Source of the DNA: Candidatus Poseidoniaceae archaeon | GTDB lineage: Archaea; Thermoplasmatota; Poseidoniia; Poseidoniales; Poseidoniaceae | DNA length: 64,000 bases | Reading direction: 5' to 3' | Assembly (NCBI GenBank): GCA_949373095.1 | Contig: CASIBY010000018.1 | Location: 62,001-126,000, forward strand | In this document: positions 29,687 through 41,000 of the stretch, one piece after another | Layout: each line of letters opens with the position of its first letter | How positions within the stretch are numbered: position 1 is the stretch's first letter | Position numbers and translations under genes: made by a program | Notes under the pieces: generated by a model | The model's database searches: none | The model's input: the letters and a program-made list of their open reading frames with translations, nothing else | Told to the model about the DNA's origin: nothing

Positions 29687-30543
29687 TCTTCTTCATCTCC
29701 CTTAGTATGAAACATCACGGTTGAACCGGCTTGAACAAATGCGCCTTTTGGCTGAGAAGAATCCTTTGCTTCAGCTGAGATGAGATCGCATGTATATCGG
29801 TTCGCTGGGACGCGAACGTCAACCCGTGACCCGAGACGAATCATTCCAATGCGTTGACCTCGTCGAACCGATGCACCCTCTCCAACCCATGGGATGACCG
29901 TGCGTGCTAACGCTCCCGATATCTGCGTCATCTCAATCATCGTATCGTCCTCTAAGCGGTACACGGAACGAACTCGTTCATTGTATTGACTCTCTTTTTT
30001 GAACGCAAATGCGAAAGGTCCACGCTTCAGGCCTTTTCCAGTACGATGTTCCAATCGTTCTAATGTTCCTTTGCCTGGAGCGCGGTTAACATGAACGTCA
30101 AGAGGTGACATGAAAACGGCTACTCGAATTACATCCGAGGCTTGCTCTTCACCCTTCCCTACAGCCTCATATCGTTGCTCAGTCGCAAAGGTGAGCGGCT
30201 CAACAAGAGGTTGAGGGTACCACTCTCCAGTGAGTGAATCGGACTCCATCGGTCCTTGTTCTCGTTCAGCCTTAGAAGGGCGGCGCCCTGTCGCTCGCTC
30301 TCTGCGAACGAACATGACGTGTCCGTCAGCTGGAGAAACTAAAATTCCCTCTTTCCGAGGTATTGGACGATCGGGGTCACGCCAAAAATTGACGAAGAAG
30401 GCTGCCAACATCAAACATGAAATTCCAAAAAGAGGAACGAGGCCTAAGATTGGGTCAATAAGGGCGCCGACAAAAAGAGCGCTTACGCCCATTGTTGTCA
30501 TGATGAATACTGGGCCGTGGCCGCCGTGGGCCAAACCAGCCAT
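29683..30543 (-). CDS. Phosphatidylserine/archaetidylserine decarboxylase-like protein
   Basis: FWRDPDRPIPRKEGILVSPADG, MSPLDVHVNRAPGKG, IRLGSRVDVRVP pyruvoyl-type cleavage motif. Confidence 0.88.
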   Translation of the reverse strand: MAGLAHGGHGPVFIMTTMGVSALFVGALIDPILGLVPLFGISCLMLAAFFVNFWRDPDRPIPRKEGILVSPADGHVMFVRRERATGRRPSKAEREQGPMESDSLTGEWYPQPLVEPLTFATEQRYEAVGKGEEQASDVIRVAVFMSPLDVHVNRAPGKGTLERLEHRTGKGLKRGPFAFAFKKESQYNERVRSVYRLEDDTMIEMTQISGALARTVIPWVGEGASVRRGQRIGMIRLGSRVDVRVPANRYTCDLISAEAKDSSQPKGAFVQAGSTVMFHTKGDEEE

Positions 30544-30551
30544 GTCAACAC

Positions 30552-31325
30552 CTACTGTCCAGACCAGGGGTCTTCGCCGTCGCCCCAGGATGCTGCAGGT
30601 GCTCCGTCAGTGGATTCGTCCTCTTCTGGTGCTGCTTCCTCTTCTGGGGCTGCTTCCTCTTCAGGGGCTGCTTCCTCTTCTGAGACTGCTTCAACCACTT
30701 CGATTGAGGCTGTTGCTTCGGTCGTTGCTTCTACCTCAGCTTCTTGAGTTGCTTTTTCATCGGAACGTGCTTGGACCATTTCCTCCATGCGGTCGTTGAA
30801 AGCCCTCGACATATGTTGTGACTTGCGCTCGGTTTCAACGGCTCGCTCGATCATCTCGTAGCGGTCCTTGATAGCCTTGTTAAGATCTTCAAAAATTTGC
30901 ATGTGAGCGACATACCAGTCATCACGAGACTTCATTTCAGTAACTGCCAGACGCAAATCATTGTCAAGTTCTTCTGCAATTCCAAAGACCTTACCCAAGC
31001 GGTCTTTTTCACGAGAGTATTTCTCTTCCATCTTGTCAAGTTCAGGTTCCAAGTGTTCAACACGCTTGGATGCCTTCGTTGCCTTCATTTCCAATTCTCG
31101 AACTCGGACTTCCTTTTGAGAAATAATTGATTCAAGGGATTCTTTATCGATTTCTCGGTCAATAATTTCCTTTTCTAGAACTTCAATTTCTGCACGTGCA
31201 TCTACCAAGTCTTTCTCTTGAGTTTCATATGCTGCAAACAATTTCTGAAGACGGTCTGTCTCAGTAGCAAGAGAGTCTTGCAGTTGTTGAATTTGTATCT
31301 CTGGCGTGATGGTTCCTTCAGTCAT
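30552..31325 (-). CDS. Coiled-coil protein with acidic repeat tail
   Basis: Long heptad region then EEEAAPEEEAAPEEEAAPEEDESTDGAPAASWGDGEDPWSGQ; start MTEGTITPEIQ near 31325. Confidence 0.7.
   Translation of the reverse strand: MTEGTITPEIQIQQLQDSLATETDRLQKLFAAYETQEKDLVDARAEIEVLEKEIIDREIDKESLESIISQKEVRVRELEMKATKASKRVEHLEPELDKMEEKYSREKDRLGKVFGIAEELDNDLRLAVTEMKSRDDWYVAHMQIFEDLNKAIKDRYEMIERAVETERKSQHMSRAFNDRMEEMVQARSDEKATQEAEVEATTEATASIEVVEAVSEEEAAPEEEAAPEEEAAPEEDESTDGAPAASWGDGEDPWSGQ
30619..30690. repeat. Four 18-bp tandem repeats (tcctcttctggggctgct) encoding the EEEAAP repeat
   Basis: Units at 30619-30636, 30637-30654, 30655-30672, 30673-30690 with few substitutions. Confidence 0.9.
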
Positions 31326-31427
31326 CTTCTCACCCGGAGGCAAGCCTCCATTCTCGCCGAGTCCACTCCTCCCTATCAAGCCGACGCTTGAACGGGTCCA
31401 AAAGTGCGGGCCTTCCGAGGTTTTTTC

Positions 31428-32390
31428 TCAACGCAGAGCATCCGTTGCTGCGACCAACTCTCTGGCAATGCTGACTTCTCCCATGGAATGGCCTGCGTCG
31501 GGTACAATCGTCAAGGTGCTGTTTGGTAGCACTTGATGCAAATCCCATGCGCTACGAGCAGGACAGACAACGTCATATCGCCCTTGAACAATAACCGTTG
31601 GAATCGATTGAATAAGAGATACATGGTTCAAGATATGGGCTTCTTCTAGGAAAATGCCGTTGATGAAATAATGGCATTCAATGCGAGCGAATGCGACTGC
31701 AAAATCAAGGTCTTCTGCTTTTTCAAGATAGCTTGGGTCCGGGAACAAACGGCTGGTCGCCATTTCCCAGCGCGTCCACTCTTTTGCTGCAGCGCGGCGA
31801 ATCGCCTCCTCTGAACTGGTAAGTCGATTGTAGTAGGCTTTGATCAGATCGCCCTGCTCCTCAGCAGGAATGTGGTCACGATAAGGGGCAAATGCATCAG
31901 GGAAGATATGGCTTGCACCATCTTGATAGAACCACTGCAGTTCACTTTTCCTGCACATGAAAATGCCACGTAGAATCAAACTTTCAACTCTATTTGGGTG
32001 CTCCTGGGCATAGATCAATGAAAGAGTCGAACCCCACGACCCTCCAAACACATGCCATGATTCAATTCCTAAATGTTGACGCAGTGTTTCGATATCTTGC
32101 ACAGATGCTTGCGTTGTGTTATCTTCTAATTCCGCATGTGGCGTCGATTGACCGCATCCTCGTTGGTCAAATTGAACGATATTGTAGGCTTCGGGATCAA
32201 AGTATTGGCGATATGAAGGCTGACCGCCTCCTCCTGGGCCACCATGGATGACCACGACAGGGATTCCGTCAGCATTGCCGCTTGCTTCCCATGCAATAGT
32301 ATGGAGGTCAGTAACGGAAAGTGTTCCTTTCTGGTAAGGCTCACAGGGTGGATAAAGGACATCGCTGAGCGTGGTAACAGTGTCAAGCAT
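31428..32390 (-). CDS. pip: Prolyl iminopeptidase
   Basis: VVIHGGPGGGGQPSYRQYFDPEAYNIVQFDQRGCGQSTPHAELEDNTT, HVFGGSWGSTLSLIYAQEHP. Confidence 0.93.
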   Translation of the reverse strand: MLDTVTTLSDVLYPPCEPYQKGTLSVTDLHTIAWEASGNADGIPVVVIHGGPGGGGQPSYRQYFDPEAYNIVQFDQRGCGQSTPHAELEDNTTQASVQDIETLRQHLGIESWHVFGGSWGSTLSLIYAQEHPNRVESLILRGIFMCRKSELQWFYQDGASHIFPDAFAPYRDHIPAEEQGDLIKAYYNRLTSSEEAIRRAAAKEWTRWEMATSRLFPDPSYLEKAEDLDFAVAFARIECHYFINGIFLEEAHILNHVSLIQSIPTVIVQGRYDVVCPARSAWDLHQVLPNSTLTIVPDAGHSMGEVSIARELVAATDALR

Positions 32391-32467
32391 GAACTCCCGA
32401 AGAAGAGGTGATGAATGTTCTTTTCGTCATGAACACCTTCAAAGACGGGTTTCATCAGACCCGTTTC

Positions 32468-33097
32468 ATGGACCAAAGGAAAGCCACCGAAGTCTTTCAT
32501 GAATGGGCAGAAAAAGGCAAAGATGTGGGAATGGAAAAAGGCCATGCTGCAAGCGTAGATGTGATGTTGAACATTCTTCTGGGAGATGTATCGAAACCGT
32601 TCTCTGCCATTGACATTGGTTGCGGCAATGGATGGGTGGTTCGCCAACTTTCCAGCCATCAGCACTGTACTACCGCTTCCGGAGTTGATGGAGCCACTGC
32701 TATGATTGAACGAGCAAATGAAATCGACCCTGATGGTTTGTACCATTATGGCCAACTTCCTGAATGGAAACCTGAGCAAACCGTTGATGTCATCCACAGC
32801 ATGGAATGTTTGTATTACTTACAGCGACCGCTGGAGTTTCTTCAAATTATCCACGATGATTGGATGAATCCAGAAGGCAAGCTCGTGATTGGAATGGATC
32901 ACTATGAAGAAAATCCGGCAAGTCATGATTGGCCCGATTCACTCAACGTGCACATGACGACTCTCTCAATTCCAACATGGCTGGAAGGAATGCGAAACGC
33001 AGGATTCGGGAATGTAAGTGCAATTCAAACCGGAGCAAAGGAAGGCTGGGCAGGCACACTTATTCTTTCTGGAACTAAGCCTCAGCGTCATCAATGA
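32468..33097 (+). CDS. Class I SAM-dependent methyltransferase
   Basis: FSAIDIGCGNGWVVRQLSSH; VIHSMECLYYLQRPLEFLQ. Confidence 0.85.
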   Translation: MDQRKATEVFHEWAEKGKDVGMEKGHAASVDVMLNILLGDVSKPFSAIDIGCGNGWVVRQLSSHQHCTTASGVDGATAMIERANEIDPDGLYHYGQLPEWKPEQTVDVIHSMECLYYLQRPLEFLQIIHDDWMNPEGKLVIGMDHYEENPASHDWPDSLNVHMTTLSIPTWLEGMRNAGFGNVSAIQTGAKEGWAGTLILSGTKPQRHQ

Positions 33098-36000
33098 AGC
33101 CGAGTTGTTCTCCTTTTGGGCCGCACCGACGAACATCGCCTTTGTAGTACGGACAGCCCTGGCACACAGTGGAATCCGATTCCAAACGTTCAGGTTCTTC
33201 ACTTCCGTTCGTAAGGTGCATCATAGTGCGCCAGTGAAGGTGTTGTTCAAGGTCAGCCTTTGCAGCCAAAAATTCCTCTTCCGTCATTTGGACGATGCGT
33301 CCGTTTGCCCCTAACAGCAGTGCTGGCGGGAGAACACGTCGCTGTTCTTCCTTCGATTTGAGTTGTTCAATCGCTTCAAGAGCGACCGAATAGAGCGTCA
33401 GTTGGAGGCGGTGCTCATAGAGAATCTCTGCCTCAGAATCTGATTGAGGAAATGGGTTCGTAGTTTCGGGGCCAACCTCTTGCAAGACGTGACCTTTTTG
33501 CGGGAGGTCTGGGTTGAACGGAGACATGCATCCCTTTGTTTTCAGGTCAACCACCTGAAGACATCCTTGCCCGTTTTCGTCAGCGAGCGCCAATACCAAG
33601 TCAGCACGTCCGTTAAAATTCATATCAACGCGTTCAACGGTGGCTTGCTCAACGGGGCCATTAGGGGAAAAACGACTGCGCTTGAACGAATCAATTGAAA
33701 CCGGATACGAATGTATGAACGGAAGCTCGGTTCGGACTGCTTCGATAATGAATCCGTGGAGAGGTTCTCCGGCTACCCATCGTCCAAGAAGACCCGTGTC
33801 AATGAGAGAACTGAGATGGAGCATGCGTTCCCTCCACCGGTATTCTGTACTGCCTTTACGTTGAGTTTCACCATATCCAAATTCGGCCATGACTCTTCCA
33901 ACTGTTGTTTCGGATGCTAGATTTCCATCGTTTTCATGATGCCAGTCCCGGGGCAATTTCGGAGTATCTTTTGAGAATTGGAGAGGATTTCTAAGCCCTA
34001 TCTCAACGATGCGATGCATCATCAATCCAAATTCTGTCGGTAGAGGCCAGCGCTTTTGTCTGGGTTTCGTTAGGCTATTTGGAATGTTAAACGGTTCAGA
34101 GGCCCACCCCTTCATATGCTCAAGCCAATACCTCCGGGGACAAGCATCTGTAGCGTCTAAATGGTGGGCTGCGCCTTTGATTGTCTCTCGCAGAGGCTGG
34201 AGGATGACATCATTATCCCTCTCGTTCAAGGTTGATTCGTCAAGATGTGCCTCCAGCATACGAAGACGTTGTTGAGGGGAAGGCGGAGTCGTTTGATGGA
34301 AGCAGTCAGGGTGGTGATAGAGGCGGATGCCCGACACACCGTCTTCGCCAAGAGGGTTGTTTGCCAGGAGCAAGGCTGGGTTGAGGGCAACGGGTACTTT
34401 GGATGAAGCGTATGGCGAAAGTGAAGTAGCTCCATAATCTCCAGAAAGAAGCCACGGACTGTGTTCATCGCCAGCTCGCCAAGATGCTCGCCGTAACCCT
34501 TCAACCCACATCCGTCCCATGGTTCTGGGGTCGGGTTTTACGACCAAGGAGAGTTGCCCAGATTCAGCATCAAATGTCGAGGTGTTGGTCGGCCTGCCGG
34601 TAATGATGAGGCGGTCTTTTACTCGGGTGAGTGCAACGTAGAATTTCCTTCTCAATTCTGCCTTGTCTTGAGCCGTGTTCATTTCACTTGCAAACGCCCA
34701 GAGTCCGTCAACAGGGCGTGCGTGAGCGTGCCAAGGTTGGATTCGACCAGCCACGACTTGGGGCGTAACCAATACATTGTCTTTAACCGAAGTCGTGACG
34801 TCGGCCATGCCCGCTGTAAAGATGCCTGAGACTGCTACGACGGGGGCTTGAAGACCCTTTGCGCCGTGTATCGTCATGATTTGGACCGCGGCCTTGGTGG
34901 GCTTACTGATGGCTTGAGGGCCTCTCTTTTCAAGGCCAATCAATTCGTTCAACCGGCGGTAAATCGCCGTGACTGAATGACCGGTTTCATTCCCGATGCT
35001 GTGAATCATACCAAGCCATGCCTCTGCATGTTGGCGCTGGGAATCATCACTATACGCAACAAGAAGGTCTGAATGGTCGAGCACTGCATCCATCACGTCA
35101 TAAATAGCTCCCAAAGAGGCGAGATGGTGGAGATGGCAGAGAAGGGCCTCAATCGAATCGTTCGGTGCATGTTCAAGAAGTGCATCCCATGCAGTGTGCT
35201 CATCATCAAGTCGGTAAAATGCAGCATGGACTTGCGATTCATTCATTCCAACAACAGCGGAGCGAGCCAATTCAATACCTGCTTTTCTAGAATATGGGTG
35301 TGCAAGAAGTTCCAACACCGCCATCAATGGCTGAACAACGGGCTGCATAAGCAACAATCCTTGCCGATCCGCCATGACGGGGATGCCTCGCGCTCGCAAT
35401 CGTTCAAGCAGATCCGGGAGATGTCTGCGGGAATTAATCAAAATCATAACATCCTCCGGACGCACCTCGGGTCCGGCCTCTGAGACCTCTTCCCACTTCG
35501 CGTCAAGTGAATTCCAGACGCGGGAATCTTCTCCCTTGAGCAACGAATGGAGTCGCGTTGCAAGCAATTCGTGCTCGAGTTGCACATTGGAAGCATTTGG
35601 ATTTTCGAAGGTGTTGAGCGGGACATCTAGGTCATACGATGCATGTTGAAGTGATCCCTGTATGGGAAGAAGCCACTCCAATACACCCTCCTCTTCAGTT
35701 ACTCTCGCAGGATGTAAACGCTGAGCTTCAGCATGCCAATCCCCTGGTAATGCATGATGGCGTGGCGAAAATACTTCGTCAAAAATATCGTTCATTGATT
35801 CCATCAAATTCGGACGGGTACGATGGTTTGAGGTTAGGTCAATGTGACCTTCCTGTCTTCGCTCAAGGCGCTCACCTGTGATGCTTGAACTGGTATCTCC
35901 ATCTTCCCAGGCATAAGAGACATAGCTGTGCGGGGCTGAAATTTCGGCTCCATGCTCATTGGTGTATGAGCCTGTTTCTCCTCCTGCACCAACCGGACGC

Positions 36001-38015
36001 GGGTCTCTTCCTTCCCCATCTTTGCGCAAATGAATAAGGCTGGATTCATCGGCTTCAATTCTATTGCAGTCTCGTACAGCAGCAACTGCTCGTCGCATGA
36101 CAGATACTTCGGCTTGTCTGAACCGATAGATACTTTGTTTCATGTCACCGACAATACAAACCGTTGGGTCCCAGTATCCTTTAGGCCGTGGGGGGTCGTC
36201 AACATGTCGTGATCTCCGCCCCCATAGGCGTGCTAGTAATCTGTAGTGTGAAGGGTTAGTGTCTTGATATTCATCGATGATGAAGGCCCGGAATTGGCGT
36301 CGCAGTTCCCCTAAAACTGCAAACCTTCGGTGGAGGTCATCTTGAAGTTCAGATTGGTCGTTGAGCAACGTTAGTGCTCTGGAAATGTGTTCATCACTCC
36401 ATGGATTATCACCTAATCCGTCCAATGCATCGATTACATCCGGAGGGTAACGATGGCGACAGACATCTGGGCACCGGGCGAGAAGAAGGTCTGCGGCAAA
36501 GCGTTGAATGTCATCGAAATCGTGCATTCCTTCCAGTGACTTTCTGCGAGCAAGTATTTGGTGGCATCCGCGGTGAACGGTGATGAGATCGCTCAGGATT
36601 TCCATCTGCAAATCGGCCGAAACATAAGTTCCTCCCTCAACAGGCGTCGGTCCGATAGAAGGGGGGAGAGGAACCAAGCGAAGAGGAGAGTCCAAGGGCA
36701 TTCCATCATATCCGTCTCCGGGGTTGAGTAGGAAGGCGGATTCAGCCAAGAGCCGGATTAAGATGCCGAGGGGCGATTGCAATTCTTGTTTCAGGTCACC
36801 TTGTAAGGTTACACTAGCAGAGAATAGGGCGTCCTTGTCGGTTCCTTTCATTTCCTTTACCTTTCCTTTTGCAAGCAATCCACCCTGCCATTTGTCCGTC
36901 GAGGGTAGATTGTTTCGGGGGAAAAATGTGGGTGGGTTTTTGCTTAAGGCAGATGAACCAGCCATTCCAATCATGGCCTTCCACATCCACACCAGTTGGT
37001 CCGCAGGCCGTTCTGGAAGTGGAGTACTGACAAGACGGGCAAGATGATTGAAGCGAGTGAGAACAGTGTCATGTTCTTCTTCAATCGGTTCTGCGCATTG
37101 CTCTGTATGTGGGAGGAACAGACTTACCCAGTTGTGTAGTTGTGGGGCGAATCTATTGATGAAGCCAGGAAGTTCTGAAGCGATTGGTTGTGCGACCATG
37201 TCCAAAAGAAGCGAAACCGGAGCAGGCCCCCGGCCATTCCAAGGGAGCCCCAAGTCTTGAGCTCGTTGAATCATTGAGCGGTGAGATTGTTCTACGAAAA
37301 GTGAAGTGTTGAGGAGACCATTGAGAACCACTTCTGCGGGTTCCTGCCCACCTAATCGCGTAACCAGCCTGTTTCGAGACTGAATAAATTCATGTTGATG
37401 GTTGAGTACTCCCGCATCTGAGGCGTCGTCCGTTGTCCGTATTCGCCAAACAGCATGCATAGTATCACGAAGCATGAGTGGAGCGCGCTCTTCGGGAACT
37501 TGGTCGCTTGCTGAATGGAGTGTGACGGTGTCAATATATGGCCGTACCAATCGGTGAAGGAAGGCGTCAATTGTTGAGATGGGCGCCTCGTCAAGGCTTG
37601 ACAGGAGCATTTCGACATCAGCATCATCTCGAAGTCTTGGGTCAAATATTCCTTCAATGTCTTCTTCCTTCGGGGGCTGAGCCCGGCTTTGAGCAAGACG
37701 ATGACGTATTCTTGCCTTGAGTTCAGCCGCAGCTTTCCTGGTGAACGTGATGGCAACAACTTCGGAAGGCAATAGCCCGTTCCAATCTTCAATCTCTGTG
37801 CGCTCTTTCTTCGGAGCGCGTAAAGAACCATGTCCCGAAAGCGGGACCCGCGGCCCCGGAGGAGTCATGTGCGTTGCGCGTTGGTCGTTGGCTAGCAAAT
37901 GCTGAACATAACGCTCGGCCATGACGGTTGTCTTGCCGGTGCCTGCTCCTGCGTCCAAAGCAATATGCTTGTCCAAATCAAGACCAAGGCGCTGACTGTT
38001 GTTGAAATCAACCAT
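33075..38015 (-). CDS. UvrD/AddA-like helicase-nuclease
   Basis: ALDAGAGTGKTTVMAERYVQHLL Walker A, AFIIDEYQDTNPSHYRLL, TIHGAKGLQAPVVAVSG; nuclease VVDLKTKG; C-terminal CQGCPYYKGDVRRC. Confidence 0.9.
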   Translation of the reverse strand: MVDFNNSQRLGLDLDKHIALDAGAGTGKTTVMAERYVQHLLANDQRATHMTPPGPRVPLSGHGSLRAPKKERTEIEDWNGLLPSEVVAITFTRKAAAELKARIRHRLAQSRAQPPKEEDIEGIFDPRLRDDADVEMLLSSLDEAPISTIDAFLHRLVRPYIDTVTLHSASDQVPEERAPLMLRDTMHAVWRIRTTDDASDAGVLNHQHEFIQSRNRLVTRLGGQEPAEVVLNGLLNTSLFVEQSHRSMIQRAQDLGLPWNGRGPAPVSLLLDMVAQPIASELPGFINRFAPQLHNWVSLFLPHTEQCAEPIEEEHDTVLTRFNHLARLVSTPLPERPADQLVWMWKAMIGMAGSSALSKNPPTFFPRNNLPSTDKWQGGLLAKGKVKEMKGTDKDALFSASVTLQGDLKQELQSPLGILIRLLAESAFLLNPGDGYDGMPLDSPLRLVPLPPSIGPTPVEGGTYVSADLQMEILSDLITVHRGCHQILARRKSLEGMHDFDDIQRFAADLLLARCPDVCRHRYPPDVIDALDGLGDNPWSDEHISRALTLLNDQSELQDDLHRRFAVLGELRRQFRAFIIDEYQDTNPSHYRLLARLWGRRSRHVDDPPRPKGYWDPTVCIVGDMKQSIYRFRQAEVSVMRRAVAAVRDCNRIEADESSLIHLRKDGEGRDPRPVGAGGETGSYTNEHGAEISAPHSYVSYAWEDGDTSSSITGERLERRQEGHIDLTSNHRTRPNLMESMNDIFDEVFSPRHHALPGDWHAEAQRLHPARVTEEEGVLEWLLPIQGSLQHASYDLDVPLNTFENPNASNVQLEHELLATRLHSLLKGEDSRVWNSLDAKWEEVSEAGPEVRPEDVMILINSRRHLPDLLERLRARGIPVMADRQGLLLMQPVVQPLMAVLELLAHPYSRKAGIELARSAVVGMNESQVHAAFYRLDDEHTAWDALLEHAPNDSIEALLCHLHHLASLGAIYDVMDAVLDHSDLLVAYSDDSQRQHAEAWLGMIHSIGNETGHSVTAIYRRLNELIGLEKRGPQAISKPTKAAVQIMTIHGAKGLQAPVVAVSGIFTAGMADVTTSVKDNVLVTPQVVAGRIQPWHAHARPVDGLWAFASEMNTAQDKAELRRKFYVALTRVKDRLIITGRPTNTSTFDAESGQLSLVVKPDPRTMGRMWVEGLRRASWRAGDEHSPWLLSGDYGATSLSPYASSKVPVALNPALLLANNPLGEDGVSGIRLYHHPDCFHQTTPPSPQQRLRMLEAHLDESTLNERDNDVILQPLRETIKGAAHHLDATDACPRRYWLEHMKGWASEPFNIPNSLTKPRQKRWPLPTEFGLMMHRIVEIGLRNPLQFSKDTPKLPRDWHHENDGNLASETTVGRVMAEFGYGETQRKGSTEYRWRERMLHLSSLIDTGLLGRWVAGEPLHGFIIEAVRTELPFIHSYPVSIDSFKRSRFSPNGPVEQATVERVDMNFNGRADLVLALADENGQGCLQVVDLKTKGCMSPFNPDLPQKGHVLQEVGPETTNPFPQSDSEAEILYEHRLQLTLYSVALEAIEQLKSKEEQRRVLPPALLLGANGRIVQMTEEEFLAAKADLEQHLHWRTMMHLTNGSEEPERLESDSTVCQGCPYYKGDVRRCGPKGEQLGFIDDAEA

Positions 38016-41000
38016 TAGAATGACCCCCCTGTGAACGACGAGACGGAACATGATTGGCGCAGAACGCAGTAGTTGCAATGCGTGCCTGGAGTTGGATTGA
38101 CTTGCCCGTCATGGGCTGCTTGTACACCACGTTGAGCCGCTTTTAATCTCTCATACATCCATGTCCTAAACGGGGAACGTTGGATTCCTTCACCGTTCAG
38201 TGAAGGGAAGTGGAGAGGCAAATATTCGGTTGGCTCGCCCAGGCGTAATTCATCCTTCACCGAGGCCATGTCGGTATCCAACTCAACATAATGTGCGGTG
38301 AATTCACCAATTTCTGTCGCACCGACACCAATCACTCGGTCTCCCGGGTGAGCGACCTCCCACGCCCTAGCATACAATGCAAGTTGTAATTCTTCAAACA
38401 AGCAACGAAGATGACGCAGCCCTCTTTGCTTGACTTGTGGGCCGCGAACGGTTTTCAAATCTCTTACGATGACCAGACGTTTGGCAGCGTAAGGCGAACC
38501 GTCAAGAGGCGCTGGTGTCGTGTGTTCACTTGACTCGTCCAAAATCCCTAGGCCAGTTAGTGTCTCACGTTGGGCTTTATCCAGTACTACCACGTCGACA
38601 CGGTCTGCATACCCAAACATTTCGAATGATGCCGCTTCATCATCTTCGCCCGTTGTTTCCAAATTGATACTTGTTCCCTCAGAAAGGGTCTTCCATTCAC
38701 AGGCCACGGGTGCTGAATGTTCAAGAGTCAGATCCGATTGATACATTCTGAAAAGACGCCCGCCTGGGGGAATTTGCTCCCCTGTCTCCTGATAATCATT
38801 CCATTCTGCTGGAGTGGCGTCAATGAGGTCCCGGGTTCTGTGAACAGAAACTGCATTGTATCTACCCATCCACTGTGCATGCTCGTTAAGGTGTTCAAGG
38901 ATTACATTCCAACCTGCATCTACATCTCCCATTGGCCCGAGATGAAGGGGTTCTATCCGTTCAAGGTCAGGGCCACTCACATGGACGCCGTGGCCTGAAA
39001 GGAGAGCCCCCTCGACCTCATGGGCAAGGATTCCGCGAATTCGCAAATCAACGTCCTCAGAGACGCCTTCGTCTTCGTTTTTAGCGTTCAAAAACTGATT
39101 CATCCACGCGCTTCTTGGGCAATGAAGCCACTTCTCAAGCCGACTTGGCGACCAAACTTTACGAACCAATGAAGCATCAATACTGCCAAAGCGATTGTTA
39201 AGCGAAAGACCTGTTGGAGCATAGGCCGGAAGAGGGCGTGGATCAACACTAAGGGAGACAACCTTCGTTTCCTTGTGGCCAAGATGAGGCCACTGTGCTG
39301 CACTAACTCCGGGGGCTTTGGCTGAAGCATGCTCGGGGCGTAATCTCAACGCATCTACTCCGAGGAGGTGGAAGCGAAGGTCCCAGGAAAGCGTTGCTCC
39401 TTCAGTGAGCCCTCGCAACGAGGGGTGTCTCTGTTTTCGGTCATGTTGAATAGCCCCCTCAAATGCATGAGTTAGCGTTGGCCGATGGATGAGTTGTTCG
39501 CGGGGTTGAATGGATTCTTTGAGGTCCATACCGAGCTGTTGACGAGCATCTCGCGGAAGATAGCCATTGCGAATCAGGCGCGTTCTCCCCGCTTCTTCTG
39601 TAGCCCATGACGATACAGGCGTTAACCAACTCCCTTGCCCGATTTCGCGTGGTTTCCACTCCCAATTTCGGGAGCCCGATGATCCTTGATAGGTATCTTC
39701 TGGAAGGAATCCCGGGGGCGCTCGCATGCCATTCCAATCCCCTGAGCGTCGCACGTCAGACAACCATTCTGCGTAAGGAGCACTTGGACCCCCTCCATCC
39801 TCAGGACTGGAATCAAACATAACGATGCACGGAGCTGCATTGAGGAGATGTCGTAGATGATGACGACCTTGGCGAATGAGTAAATCTGTTTGAAACATCC
39901 CAAGTTCAAGTTGGGCTTTCGCATCCAACCAAGGTATAACGGAGGTTTTCATGGGCCAAGCATCCACATCAAGGCCTGCAAATATAATCAAATCCGCTTC
40001 GAGTCCTAATGCTTCTTTGGGAGTGAGTACTTCAATTCCAGACGTTTTCATCTTGGTTTGGGAAAGGGAGGTAACTTGGCCGATATAGGTCAGAAGGTCA
40101 ATGAAGTCGGAACCATCGACTGGGATATGACGTTCTGTTTGAGCCATTGAAGATTGAACCTTTTGAATGGATTCTAAAATGGCATGGAAGGCGCCGAGAC
40201 TACGGTTGTAGGGGGCTTGTCTCTGTTCCAGAGCGCCAAAATCTAGCCATTTTACAAATTGTGTCATCCATGCAGGACCGTTTTTTGGCGATACTGGAAG
40301 AGGAAGAAATTCTCCTGTACTACATCCCTCAACATCGTATCGCAACATGTGCACATCTTCACCCATTAGCAAGGGCTTCCAAGCATGTAGCATACATGAT
40401 AGCCACCATTGGGTTTCCTCAAGGTCTTGGCTTCGTTGCTCTGGATTGCGTTCTGTGGCTGAAGGTTTAGCACGAGAAAGAGCCCCTACCCATCTTGAAA
40501 TCGCACCTGGGCCACCAAGGACGTGGAATTGTTGGGCAATACTTTGGAGCGCTTCACGATGAGGTCGAGGCCGCCATTCTTCTTGTGTTGGGTGGACAAG
40601 TTCGGGGAACATATCCTCTTTGAGAGGAAGGGAAGTGGAATCCATTACGGAGTGGAGCGCGTTCATCCCCCATGCACTCATGCCTTGGGACAAACGAGAC
40701 GCTTGGAGAAGAGCATGGAATAGGGGTTGGTCTTCCAACAGTTCGGTGCTTGAATTCCACTGAATACCAAGGGAGCCGAGCGACTGTGTCCAAAGATGCT
40801 GGCGGTCTCGGGCTGAGCCATCAATGACCAGTATTCGACCTTGAGATGAACTACGGAAGTGCTTGATCAATTCAATAGTAGAATTTACAATATGGTCTCG
40901 CTCGTCAACCGTTACTCTCGTAAATTGTGTATTTTTGGATACACCAATACGAGACCTCCAGGAATCAGAGGTTTCACTCCACACCTCATGGAAGGGAACC

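Noticed and set aside
30230-30799. 189 aa plus-strand ORF with Leu-rich repeats (LLPLLGLLPLQGLLPLLRLL)
   Set aside because: Antisense shadow of the acidic tandem repeat and Psd gene; low-complexity artefact.
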